Assembly (NCBI GenBank): GCA_015183035.1
Contig: JACZZP010000002.1
Location: 1,612,001-1,676,000, forward strand
Reading direction: 5' to 3'
DNA: 64,000 nucleotides
DNA from: Meloidogyne chitwoodi
Lineage: Eukaryota; Nematoda; Chromadorea; Rhabditida; Meloidogynidae
Shown: positions 34,356 through 46,270 of the stretch, piece by piece
How positions within the stretch are numbered: position 1 is the first letter of the stretch
Layout of the letters: the number at the start of each line of letters is the position of its first letter
Position numbers and translations under genes: made by a program
The notes under the pieces: generated by a model
The model's input: only the letters and a program-made list of their open reading frames with translations
What the model was told of the DNA's origin: nothing
The model's database searches: none

Positions 34356-35802
34356 TTAATTTTCTTTAATTTCTTTATTAATTAATAATTTTCTTCTAAA
34401 TAATTTTATTTCTTTATTATCTTCATCTTGTGTTCTTTGAACTAAAAATTAAATTAAATTTAAATAATTAAAATAAAATAAAACCTTCTAAATTAATAAA
34501 TTCATTATTATTATTTAACAAAGAATTTGATGAAATATTTAAAGAAATATTATTATTATTATTATTTAAAAAAGGAGGTAAAGGTGAAGAATATTCTGAA
34601 GAAGCAGAGGAATGTCCAGAATCTATTTCTGTTAATTCTATTAAATCTTTTTTATTTTTTAATTTTTCTTTATTATTATTATTACTTATTGTTGGTTGTT
34701 GTTGATTAATAAATAATAAACTTTGCTTTAATATAAATTAAATTTAATATTATTATTTAAAAAACAACCTTTTTTCTAAAAGCACCAAATGCTCTATTAC
34801 TTGCCCTTGGAGGTATAGGTATTCTTAATACCTTTTTTAATTAATTAATTATTTTATTATTTTTAATTTATTTTAATTTACCGAATTTTTACGTGAAAAA
34901 TATTGAATATTTAAATTTTCTTCTTCTTCATTTTCTTCTTCATTAATATAAACTCTTGTTATTCCTTTATTTTCACCAAAAGGAATTGGTAAATATTTTT
35001 TTTGTTTTTTTAATTTTTTAAATAAAGGAGGACATTCATCTAAATTTTCTTCAAAATATTCATTATTATTATTATTTAATTCTTTTTTTTCTTCATTTTC
35101 TATTTTTTTATTTAAATTATTAAATTGATGATATTGTCTAAGTTCTCTTAATGTATCTCCTAAGCTAAATATAATTAATTAATTATTTTAATTTTATAAA
35201 TAAAAATACTTTAATAATTTAGTTAAAAGAACAATATCATTCTCAACTAACATCATCTAAAAAAATTAAAAAATAATTTAAATATTTATTTATTTTTACC
35301 ATTTTTTCTCTTAATTCATCAAATTGTTGTTCATCTTTATTATTAAATTGTTTTATATAAATATTTTTTGTAAATTGATTACAAATAATTTTATCAGAAT
35401 TTTTATTTAATTTTATTTCATTTAACTAAATAAATAAAATATAATTTAAAAAAATAATTAAAAATTTACTTTTTGTTGAACTAAATTAATTTGTGAAAAA
35501 GTAAAAGAAAAATAATAATTATTATTATTATTTGTTATTATTGTTGTATTATTATTATTATTATTATTTATTTTATTAAGTTCTGATCTTTGAATATTTC
35601 TAAAATAAAAGGAGAAACATTACAAAAAATTAATTTTAATTTTAAAAATAAATAAATATTTATTTTAATTTAATTTAAATATTTAAAATATTATTTTTTA
35701 ATTTTACTTTTCATAATTTCTACAAATTGTTGAAAAATTTTCTTGTTTATTATTATTATTTAATATTAATTGTGGAGAAGATGGTGATGATTGTGTTGTC
35801 AT
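34356..35802 (-). CDS. Low-complexity protein with a possible FAM89/LURAP-like helix
   Basis: Start MTTQSSPSSPQLILNNNNKQ at 35802; about seven exons with short introns. Asn-rich runs alternate with helical segments. The segment LREKMMMLVENDIVLLTKLL followed by KLGDTLRELRQYH resembles the FAM89 core (LRKEM-x-LRQLD-x-SLL-x-L). Further on are IPFGENKGITRVYINEEENE and FSRKNSVLRIPIPPRASNRA with FGAFRKK, a basic block that looks like a conserved motif or phosphosite. Ends LLINKEIKEN. Family call is tentative; homopolymer-coding A+T repeats inflate the length. Confidence 0.55.
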
Positions 35803-38720
35803 TTTATTATTTTAAAATTAAATAAAAATAAAAAATAAATTATTAAATTATTTTAAGAATGAAAAGGTTTATTAAATAAAAATAATAACAAATTTATATT
35901 TTCTTTAAATATTTTTTATTTTAATTTTATTAAAAGAATAAAACAGAATTTTTTAAAAATATTTAGAAGAAAATTTTATTTTAAAAATTTATAATTTTTA
36001 AAATGATTCAGAATCATATAAATATATTTGTTAAAAATTGGTAAAGAAAAAAAAAAGATATTAAAAATTTTATTATTTTTTTTTAATTTTTGTTCCAAAA
36101 ATAGTATTTTTATTATTTAATATTTAAAATATATTTTCTTTTTTAATTTATTTATTTATTTTTAATATTATAAATGGAATATTTAAAAAGGTTTGGTTAT
36201 GAAAAATAAAATAATTTTATTTATTTCTAATATTAAAAAAGAAATAAAAATTAAAATATTTGAGGAAAAGATTTTTAATAAATAAATAAAATTATATAAA
36301 ATATAATCAAGTATTTATTTATTTATTTATTTATTTTTTACCCTTCTAATGCCTTCAAAAATTAAAAAATATAATTTAAAATTAAATTAATTAATTAATT
36401 AATTAAATTAATATTTGTGGACACAAAATAAAAATTAAAAAAAAGTTTATTTTAAAGAAAAGAAGAGAGAATCCATGAGAATAAATAAATAAATAAATAT
36501 TATTTGTTGGTAATAAATAAATAAAAATAATAAAAACAGGTTTTAATACTTGCGGTTTTTTGTTTTGTGAGAAAAAAGAAAAGAATTTTGTGTGTTAATT
36601 TTTTTATAAAAAAGATTTTTTTTGCTTTTCCTAACAGAAATTTCCTTATAAAAATAATAAAGATAAAAACTAAATACTTTAATTTAAATATTTTTAATTT
36701 ATTTTTTAAATTAAATATTTAATTAAATAAATAAATAAATAAATATATTTATTTATTTATTTATTTAATCAGTTCCAGAACAATTTATTTATTTAATTGA
36801 ATGCTTGATTAGATTAATGAGAACAATTTTATTTTATTTTTTAAATTATAATTAAAAAAACAAATAAAATTAAATAAATATATTTTTATTAAAGCAAAAT
36901 TAAGAGAAAATAAAATAAATAAAAAAATAAACAAAATTTTATTTTTTAAATTATTAAAAGATAACTAAATAAATAAATAAATAAAAATAATTTGTAATTA
37001 ATTAATTATTGAAAAATAAATTTATTTAATATAAATAATATTCGAGAAAATAAATAAAAAGAAGAAAAAAGTTAAAAAAATGGTCAAATGGCAAATAATA
37101 AATAAATATTCTCTTTTTTGTTATTGTCATCCCTTCCCTTTACTTTTTTAATTTTTAGTCATAAATACACTAAACAAATAAAAATATATTTATTTTTTAA
37201 TGGCCAAACAGAAGATAAAATATGACCCAAATGATGATTAGAAGAAACAAAAATTGTGATCTTTTTTTAATTAAACAAAAATGGCAGATGTTAAAAAAAA
37301 TCCAAAAAGAAAATAAATATTAAAAAAAGGATGGCATTAAATAAAAAAATAAAATAAGAGTATATTTATGCCTTTACAGTTAAAATAAAAAAAATAAATT
37401 AATTAAATAATTAATTAAATATATTTTAATTATTTAATTTTAATCTATAAATTAAATAATTTTTAAAAATAAAAGTATAACCACTAATTTATTTATTTTT
37501 TAATTTAAAAAATCAAAAAGGGTCCCCCCTTCTATGATATCCCTAACAAATTAAAATCTTTAATTATTTGCCTCAGAACCAAGAAATGACAGTTCCCCAG
37601 AGATTAACCATTTCTATTTATTATTTATTATAAAATAATCTCTTTTATTGATGATTTTTAGTAAAAAGGAGTGATTTTATTTTTAAATAATTATTATATT
37701 ATAATAAATAAATAAATTAATTAATTATATTTATTTATTAAATATAAATAAATAAATATATTATTTTCGTCGTTGTAACTCCTTAACCCCTTTATTTTAT
37801 GAATGAATATACAAAGTAAAAAATAAATAAATAAAAAAGATTTAAAATAAAAAGGGGAGAGAAGTGTGTACGGATATTATTATTTTATATTTTAATAGAG
37901 AAGAAAGAAAAATATATATTTTTTTTAAAAATTAAATAAAAAATTAAAAGGAGCTGCGTAACAAATTTGGTCATTTTATTTATTTAATAATAAAATTATA
38001 TTTAATAAAAAAGAATTAAATGTACTTTAAAAAATAATTTAAATTAATATTATTTAATAGAAACAGATGAAAAATAAATAAATAATTTTATTAAAATGAG
38101 AGAGAATAAATAAATAATATTTTATTTTTAAATTGGCATGGCCGAATAAATAAATAAATAATTTATTTATTTATTTGTATCGGTCATTATTATTTTTGTT
38201 GAGGTAAAGATTGGTATGTTGTAGTCCCCGAATGAGAATAATAAAATAAAAAGAGGAAAATAAATAAATAAAATATATTCACTCACAACTGCCAAGCGCG
38301 CGACTATGGCGACAGATAATGGCCGGTCATTGAATAAATAAATAAATAAATAAATAAAATAATTGATTATTTATAAATAAATATATGGCTGTCACCTTAC
38401 TCATCCTGGCACAAAAATAAATGAAAAATAAATTATGAATAATAAAATAATTAATTTAATTTAATTAATTTACTCATCAATATATAGAGGAGGAGGTATT
38501 TTATTATTTATTAATTCTTCGGCCTTCATTTTTTTATTTTAAAAAGAAATAAATAATTCAGATTTGAGAGGATTATTTTATTGAAATAAATAAATAAAAA
38601 GAAAAATTAATTATAATTTTTAGAATTTTTAAAATTAAATAAATAATTTTTTAATTTAATTTAAGTTATTTTTGAATTATTAAAATTTAATTTTATTAAA
38701 AAAAGAAACAAATTAAATAT
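35803..38720. other. 2.9-kb A+T desert with TAAA microsatellites
   Basis: Many (TAAA)n/(TTTA)n and (TTAA)n runs, for example at 36310-36335, 36378-36405, 36725-36770, 38140-38175 and 38335-38360. A small open stretch on the minus strand at 38472-38530 (AEELINNKIPPPLYIDE) could be a last exon of the globin gene to the right. Otherwise no gene. Confidence 0.5.
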
Positions 38721-41001
38721 TTACATATGACATAATTTTTTTGTAATATTTGTTAATTCTGTTTTAAAAAATAATTTATCATTTTTATTAATTTCAGATT
38801 TATTATTATTATTTGAAGAAGTTGTAGTAGCATTATTATTATTAAATAAAAAAGAAGATTGTCTTTTAAGTCCAGGCATTGAATTTCTTCTATTTAATAT
38901 TTAAAAATTAATTTAATTTAAATTATTTTTTACTTAAAAAAACATTTTTCAAAAGGTGCTATTAATGACATTTCAATATTTGTTGTTTGTTTTCTTTTTT
39001 TTAATCTCAATTCAGTTTCAAATCCATCACGTATATAATCAATTATATGAGCTATTAATGTTCTCCAAACCTTTAATTTAATTTATATTTAAAAATTAAA
39101 TTAAAATAAAATAATTACTTTAATAATTTCTTTATTTTGTCTAATTCCATCCAATCTAAAAAATTGTTCAGCTAATATTTCTCCTAATTTTTCTAATTCA
39201 AAAACTGTTAAATTAAAATGTTCATAAATAAATACATGACAAGCACCTATTAAACTAAGTTCTTTTTCTATTCCCTTTTTTAAAAAAAGAAAAAGAAAAT
39301 TAAAATTAATTTATTTATTTTTACTTCATTATTATCTCCTTCAATTATTCTATCAAGCAAAGAAAGAAAAAATCTTTTAAAAAAAATAATTTAATAATAA
39401 AAAAGAAAACCTTGTATGTTCCATAATACCACAATTATTATTTGTTTTATTATTATTTTGAAATGCTAAACGAACATTTGGAGAACAACTTTCCAACTAA
39501 AATATAAATTAAAATATTTAAATAAATAAATAAAACTTTAGAAAAGGCTCGTCTAATAACATCATAAAGTCCTTTTGTATTTATATGTTTCCATGAACGA
39601 CGTAAATCTTTTTTTGTTTTTATATTTAATAATTATTTAAATTAAATTTTAATTTACTTAAAACTTGTTGTGGAGTAAGTTCTGGTAAAAATTTTAAATT
39701 ATTATTATTTCCATTACGATTAGCTAAAACAGAATTAGAACGTTCCAAACGACCTTTAAAAATAAATAAATAAATAAATTATTATTATTTAAATTACTAC
39801 TAGATTGTTTTGAAATATTTATATGTCGAATCATTTATTTATTTTTTAAAAATATTTTTATTTAATTTTAGAAGAAAATACTTTTTATAAATACTTTTTT
39901 AAGGAAAAAAAAAAAGAAAATTATTTACTTAAATAATTTTTAATTAAAAAAATGTTAATCGGATTTTTTAGTTCTGTGTATAAACAAATAAATATATAAA
40001 AGATTTTATATTTTTAAAATTTAATATATTATTTGTTTAGGTTTCTTTAAATAAATAAAATAAGTCTATTATATTTTATTAAAAATATTAAATATTTTTT
40101 TAACTTCTTTATTTTATTTTCTCACAGAAAATAAAATACAACAGGTTAATAATTTATTCAAAAAATATAAAAAGGCTTCTTTTTCCATTTAAAAATAACA
40201 ATAAAATATTTTAATATATGTATACAATTAATTTTTAGTGAATTGAAGCAAAAAAAATATTTAAATTTTATAAAAAATTAAAATATATTTTAAATATTTA
40301 AATTATTAGGTAATTATTTTAATTTAATAATTGACTGGTTTAATAAAAAATAATTAATTATTTTAATTTAATTTAAAACTTCCAACCTATTATTTGATTT
40401 TCATTAATTAAATAATTTCGTTCAGATAAACGTCTTCCTTTATTTAATATTGTTGATGTTGAAAGTCCTCCAATAGAACTAACAGATGATGAACGATTAG
40501 AAGAAGAATATTGTTTAGAATTATTTGATAATATCTTTTTATTTTTAATTTATTAATATTTTAATTAAATTAATTATTTACTATTTTATTATTTGAATAA
40601 TTCTCAATATTATTATTTGATAAAAAATAATTATTATTATTAACAGTTAAAGAAGATAAATTCTCAGAATTTGAAATAAATTTGCCAAAACAAATTTGTA
40701 CTGTTGGACGAGTTAGTTCACACATCTTAAAAAATAAAGTAAATTATTTCCATAAATTCTAATAAATATATAAATTTATTTTTTATTACAACATATTTAC
40801 CATATTTCGAATTGATTGTCCAATAATTGGATTATATTCAGAAGAATAATTCCAAGAATTATTAAATTTTTGTTTTCTTTCATTATTTGTAATCAATTCA
40901 TAAACAGTAAATGATTGCCTTTTTCTGGTCATTGGAACAGTCCTAATTGTTTTTGGAACTTGAAGGGTTTGTGGAGTGACAAATAAAGATGATGAATCCA
41001 T
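38721..41001 (-). CDS. Globin with long N- and C-terminal extensions (nematode glb type)
   Basis: Start MDSSSLFVTPQTLQVPKTIR at 41001. A 180-residue or so Ser/Asn-rich N-terminal region with arginine-rich patches (TVPMTRKRQSF) precedes a globin fold: LRRSWKHINTKGLYDVIRRA (A/B helices), SPNVRLAF, CGIMEHTRFFLSLLDRIIEG with a candidate distal His, LSLIGACHVFIYEHFN with the proximal F8 His, LEKLGEILAEQFF and VWRTLIAHIIDYIRDGFETE. The tail has RRNSMPGLKRQSS, a basic phosphosite-like motif, and Asn-runs. Such extended globins are typical of nematodes and suggest sensing or redox roles rather than oxygen transport. The stop at 38721 follows TELTNITKKLCHM; an alternative splice to 38472-38530 is possible. 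Confidence 0.78.
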
Positions 41002-41754
41002 ATAAATATTAAAAATAAAGTAAAATGTTAATTAAATTATTTAAAAGAAGATTGGATTATTTAGAAATCTGGTAATTATGTAAGGATTAAAAGATATTCT
41101 AAATGGAAATTTAGTAAAAAATTAAATTTATCCAAAATTTAATATATTCCGACAACAATTTGAAGAGAAATTAATTGCCTTAAATTAGAAATTTTTTAGT
41201 ATTTTTATTTGAAAAAAATATTAAAATTCTATAGTTAAAAATAAAAAAAATGAAAAGAAAGTGAAGCATTAGAAATGACGATATATGTATTATCTCAATT
41301 TATATTCTTTTCAAGTTGAATTTTTACTAAAAGAAAACCTCTCTAACGACCTTTTTTAAATCAAATTTAGAAAAAGATAAATGAAATAATCTTATTTCTT
41401 CTTCTTTTTTTATATAAAATTGAATTTCAAGTGCTAACAATATAATATATAAGATTGTACACTTTCCAAATTTAGAATTAAATTTAGAAAAGTTATGTAG
41501 ATGATTATATTTAAGTTATTTTTTCTTAAAATCTGCTTCGTTTTTCAATGTATTAGTACCAAATTAATAACAAAATAGAAATAATTTTGAAAATTTCTTT
41601 AAAACTAAACCTTCACTACTAAAACTTATCTTTGATATTTTAATAAACAAACAGATTAAAATATTTAAACCGAAAAGCAACAGAATATTTAGCGGCACTT
41701 TTTAAGCAAACAATTTTTAATTCCTCTTCTACCGCTTATTATTAATTTGGTCAT
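41002..41754. other. Intergenic
   Basis: Globin promoter side and eIF5A 3' flank. Nothing else recognised. Confidence 0.4.
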
Positions 41755-42724
41755 TTAATCACGATTTGGCATATTCTTCCACCCGAGAACGACTTCTTCA
41801 CCACAGGCAGCGACAACAGTAACCTATAAAGAGTTATAAAACTAAACGTAATAAATCGAAATTTATGGAGGAGTATGAGACTAAAATCCGCAATAATATT
41901 TAATTTTTAAACGCATGTTCGGAAATTCCTCTTTAATTTGCAAACTTTGATCTCATAACTCTAAATAATATAAAATAATACAAGAATTCCATTTTCGTCC
42001 TTCTTGAATGCTTGCTTAATTTGGTCACCAAGTTCACCTTCCTAAATAAATTTAATATTTAAAATATGATTATTGAAAAAACAGGAATGCAAAGATCATC
42101 TTTAGTGTCACAAGTATCCAAATCCATCATGCTAGCAAAACCGTCATCATTGATAGCAAGAAGCTAAAAATTTTGAATTTATTTTAGAATAGTAAACACT
42201 CATAATTTAAAGTATATTCTCGATATCAATACAATTATTTTAAAATAGAGTGTTTTTTAAATAAGAAAACAAATTTGTTAATAAAAAACCTGATATTCCT
42301 TACGCTTAACAACTGGAACTTCCATATTATGTGTAGATGGACAAATATCCTCTAATTTTTTATTGGTAAAGATATCGAGTGCGACAATATGAACTTTTGC
42401 ATGTCCGTGCTTTCCTGTCTTAGAAGTGCTCATCTCAACGATCTGAAATTATTAAAGATAAATATTGAAGACAACAAGAATAATAGATTCAGCAAAGAGC
42501 TATAGTTTCCTATTAAAAAATAATTGAGAGGTTTTAAGAAAAAAGATTAAGAATAAAAATAAAGATCCATAAAAATATAATAAAATATTGCTATAAACCT
42601 TGCATGGACGTCCTTTTATCATAACAAATTCGTTCTTACGCAAAGCAGAGCATTGTTTCGGGTAAGTAGCAGAAGCACCGGCGTCCCCAGTAGTAAAGTC
42701 ATGGTCCTGCTCGTTATCAGACAT
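41755..42724 (-). CDS. eIF5A: Translation factor eIF5A
   Basis: Binds stalled ribosomes at the E site and stimulates elongation and termination. Exon 1 (42599-42724) gives [20 protein letters not shown] then [20 protein letters not shown]; exon 2 has the hypusination loop [20 protein letters not shown]; later exons give [39 protein letters not shown] and [20 protein letters not shown] ending RD. Length, about 160 residues, is normal, and the lysine that becomes hypusine is present. It faces away from the chimeric gene at 43512 and is nearly identical to that gene's central exons, introns included. Confidence 0.97.
41783..42720 (-). repeat. Inverted duplication, left arm (eIF5A body)
   Basis: Reverse complement of 44517-45459 with very few differences, in introns as well as exons (for instance CAATATTTTATTATATTTTT in intron 1 and TCGATTTATTACGTTTAGTT in the last intron). 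Homology stops at GAAGTCGTTCTCGG, after which the two genes diverge. Confidence 0.92.
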
Positions 42725-43511
42725 AATATATATATAAGTTGCAACAAAATATAAATGTACCTAAAAAAGAAAATATTTTCAAGTTATAAAAGTTCGACAA
42801 TGATAAGACGAATAATAAAGTTGATAAGGTTAGATACATAATAATTATCAGGTTTGTTTGCAAATAGTTTTGAGGACACCTTACCCAGAAAAAAAAACTA
42901 TATTAAAAAGCAGCGATCTGTAAAATCGATCTTGCTAATTCAGATCCGGGTCCTGATTTTGTAGGCAGAACAAATAAAACGCTTACTGGCCGAATTTAGT
43001 CTCCCATTTGTAAGCTACTCTATTTTCTCTTTGTCACTTTATTTTCTCTCATACAAACTTCAATTTTTTATTTCTCTACCTTTTTGAGAAATGGTAGACG
43101 AACCTTTCGTCAAATTAACTATTCGTCAAAACCTTTCGTCATTGCCCATCTCAGACCTGGATAATATTTATGTACGACACGTTTTCAACAGGCTGAATCA
43201 CTGTGCCGCGACTAACTCTTGCTATGAAATACACCGTACCCAAGTAGAGAAATCCCAATCCACCATAAAAAACTTGGGACAAGCCCGACTAGGCGCATGT
43301 AGTCTCTCGCTTCCTTTTTTCTCTAATTCTCTTCATTAGATATACTATTGCGCGCCAAATAGGCCGGCGCCGAGTCGGACTGTACCCAAAAACCATCTTA
43401 TTTTTTCAACTTGCTTTTTTAATTTATTACTGTCATTGCCGAATTAGAATATATGACTGTATTTTCTGTTTTTAGGTACATTTATATTTTGTTGCAATTT
43501 ATATATATATT
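42725..43511. promoter_or_regulatory. Head-to-head promoter region of eIF5A and the chimeric gene
   Basis: The start codons are 787 bp apart, pointing outward. Both leaders share TTTTAGGTACATTTATATTT then TGTTGCAA just before the ATG (a splice or trans-splice acceptor), and the preceding 40 bases are also similar, so the chimeric gene inherited an eIF5A-like leader. The middle holds the G+C-richer block shared with 8600-8712. An open frame at 43091-43339 is not convincing. Confidence 0.6.
43275..43390 (-). repeat. Shared G+C-rich block, copy 2
   Basis: Reverse complement matches 8600-8712 (TCTCTAATTCTCTTCATT, TATTGCGCGC, GGCCGGC in this copy). Confidence 0.65.
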
Positions 43512-46270
43512 ATGTCTGACGAATATGATCATGATTTTACAACTGAAGATGCTGGGGCTTCTGCTACTTATCAAAAAAAAAATTCAACATTTCACGCAAG
43601 CATTCCTTCTTCACTTTTTGAGAGTACAATTTTTGATCAGTTTTCGGTTAGTGATTTGTTACTTTACTGGATTTCTTTTTTTCTATATTTTAAAATAATA
43701 GTTTTTATTTTAGTGTAGTAGTCTTGACGAGCAGGACCATGATTTTACTACTGGAGACGCTGGGGCTTCTGCTACTTATCCTAAAAAAACAACATTTCGC
43801 GCAAGCATTCCTTCTTCCCTTTTTGAGAGTACAATTCAGCATTGTTCGGTTAGTGATTTGTTACTTAGTTAGCTTTCTTTTTTTCTATATTTTAAAATAA
43901 TAGTTTTTATTTTAGTGTAGTAGTCTTGACGAGCAGGACCATGATTTTACTACTGGAGACGCTGGGGCTTCTGCTACTTATCCTAAAAAAACAACATTTC
44001 GCGCAAGCATTCCTTCTTCCCTTTTTGAGAGTACAATTCAGCATTGTTCGGTTAGTGATTTGTTACTTAGTTAGCTTTCTTTTTTTCTATATTTTAAAAT
44101 AATAGTTTTTATTTTAGTGTAGTAGTCTTGACGAGCAGGACCATGATTTTACTACTGGAGACGCTGGGGCTTCTGCTACTTATCCTAAAAAAACAACATT
44201 TCGCGCAAGCATTCCTTCTTCTCTTTTTAAAAGTACAATTCAGCAGTGTTCGGTTAGTGATTTGTTACTTTATCGGTTTTCTTTTTCTTCAATTTTGTAA
44301 ATATTATTTTAGAATATTAGTTTTCACGAACAGGATCATGATTCTATAACTGGAGATGCTGGTACTTCTGCTACTTATCCTAAAAAAAAATCAACATTTC
44401 GCGCAAGCATTCCTTCTTCCCTTTTTGAGAGTACAATTCAGCAGTGTTCGGTTAGTGGGTTAATAATTAGCCTTCTTTTTTCTATATTTTAAAATAATAG
44501 TTCTTATTTTAGAGTAGTAGTCTTCACGAGCAGGACCATGACTTTACTACTGGGGACGCCGGTGCTTCTGCTACTTACCCGAAACAATGCTCTGCTTTGC
44601 GTAAGAACGAATTTGTTATGATAAAAGGACGTCCATGCAAGGTTTATAGCAATATTTTATTATATTTTTATGGATCTTTATTTTTATTCTTAATCTTTTT
44701 TCTTAAAACCTCTCAATTATTTTTTAATAGGAAACTATAGCTCTTTGCTGAATCTATTATTCTTGTTGTCTTCAATATTTATCTTTAATAATTTCAGATC
44801 GTTGAGATGAGCACTTCTAAGACAGGAAAGCACGGACATGCAAAAGTTCATATTGTCGCACTCGATATCTTTACCAATAAAAAATTAGAGGATATTTGTC
44901 CATCTACACATAATATGGAAGTTCCAGTTGTTAAGCGTAAGGAATATCAGGTTTTTTATTAACAAATTTGTTTTCTTATTTAAAAAACACTCTATTTTAA
45001 AATAATTGTATTGATATCGAGAATATACTTTAAATTATGAGTGTTTACTATTCTAAAATAAATTCAAAATTTTTAGCTTCTTGCTATCAATGATGACGGT
45101 TTTGCTAGCATGATGGATTTGGATACTTGTGACACTAAAGATGATCTTTGCATTCCTGTTTTTTCAATAATCATATTTTAAATATTAAATTTATTTAGGA
45201 AGGTGAACTTGGTGACCAAATTAAGCAAGCATTCAAGAAGGACGAAAATGGAATTCTTGTATTATTTTATATTATTTAGAGTTATGAGATCAAAGTTTGC
45301 AAATTAAAGAGGAATTTCCGAACATGCGTTTAAAAATTAAATATTATTGCGGATTTTAGTCTCATACTCCTCCATAAATTTCGATTTATTACGTTTAGTT
45401 TTATAACTCTTTATAGGTTACTGTTGTCGCTGCCTGTGGTGAAGAAGTCGTTCTCGGATTGAATAATACAGTTAACGATGACAGTTTTGGTTGTATGATG
45501 GATTTGGATACTTGTGACACTAAAGATGATATTTGCAATCCGGTTTTTTCAATAATACATATTTTAAATATTAAATTTATTTAGGAAAGTGAACTTTTTC
45601 CACAACAATTACATGAAGAAAACACTTCCCGAAATTCTAACTTTTTTCCTTCGCCATCTCCTCAACATTTTCAACACAATGTACTTATTAAGAAACAAAC
45701 ATTTACATATAAACCAAAACTTAGTAAGTATTCTATTTTCAAATTACAAGTCATTATCACTCTAGTATTATTTGTCTGTTACTTCTTACTTTGAAAAAAA
45801 TACTTATGTTAGTATTATTTGAATCGAGTTATATTTTATACTCATTAATTTTTAAGTTCGTCCCGATCCACAATCTCCTTCAGTTGTCCAAAATGGTTTG
45901 AGGCGCTCTAAACGAGCAAGGCTGCCTTGTCTTCAACATCATTTAGGACAAAGACCCATTTATAAAGTTGATCGAGACGGAAGTAATCTTTGTACTAAAT
46001 TATTATGGGACTAGTTTTTGTTTTATAAAAATTAACAAAAATTATTTAGATCGTATTTTGGTTGGCGCTACTGAAGTTGAATTAAAAGATAAACGATTGA
46101 ATTCATTCGGTACTTTGGATATTGTTTCAGCAGCAGAGAAAGAGAAGAAAGAAAAAAGTAAATTTAATGCACAAGGTGATAAAAAAACATTTTATATTAC
46201 AGATCGTAAACGAAAAACAAAAACATTAATGAAGAAAAGGCGTCACGAGCGTGAAGATTACAATGTTTAG
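43512..46270 (+). CDS. Chimeric protein: eIF5A N-terminal repeats + full eIF5A fold + CENP-C-like motif
   Basis: Thirteen exons join in phase to about 570 residues: 43512-43646, 43714-43848, 43916-44050, 44118-44252, 44313-44450, 44513-44641, 44798-44950, 45077-45157, 45199-45258, 45417-45542, 45585-45723, 45857-45982, 46050-46270. Exons 1-5 are phase-0 symmetric 45- to 46-residue repeats: an eIF5A-derived half ([19 protein letters not shown]) plus a new half ([20 protein letters not shown]). Exons 6-10 are a complete eIF5A up to GEEVVLG with the hypusination loop [12 protein letters not shown] intact. Exon 10 then repeats a diverged copy of exon 8 ([16 protein letters not shown]). Exon 12 has LRRSKRAR followed by LGQRPIY, aligning without gaps to the CENP-C motif (RRS-x-R-x-R, G-x-R-x-x-Y); its usual Tyr-Trp is His-His. 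Exon 13 is lysine-rich ([20 protein letters not shown]). Expression is unproven; frame conservation argues for function or recent origin. Confidence 0.75.
43648..44512 (+). repeat. Tandem exon amplification, about 202-bp units
   Basis: Exon starts at 43714, 43916, 44118, 44313 and 44513 give periods of 202, 202, 195 and 200 bp. Exon plus following intron is duplicated; introns at 43849-43915 and 44051-44117 are practically identical. Ordered by similarity, units 2 and 3 are the youngest copies. Confidence 0.93.
44517..45459 (+). repeat. Inverted duplication, right arm
   Basis: Inverted copy of 41783-42720; forms exons 6-10 of the chimeric gene. Confidence 0.92.

Noticed and set aside
36000..38700. 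Centromere-like or satellite array in the A+T desert
   Set aside because: Only scattered TAAA microsatellites; no longer repeating unit.
42900..43000. tRNA-like GATCCGGGTCC segment
   Set aside because: No acceptor stem or T-loop consensus around it.
43091..43339. 82-residue open frame in the eIF5A/chimera promoter region
   Set aside because: Overlaps the repeated GC-rich block, has no recognisable motif and no splice continuation in frame.
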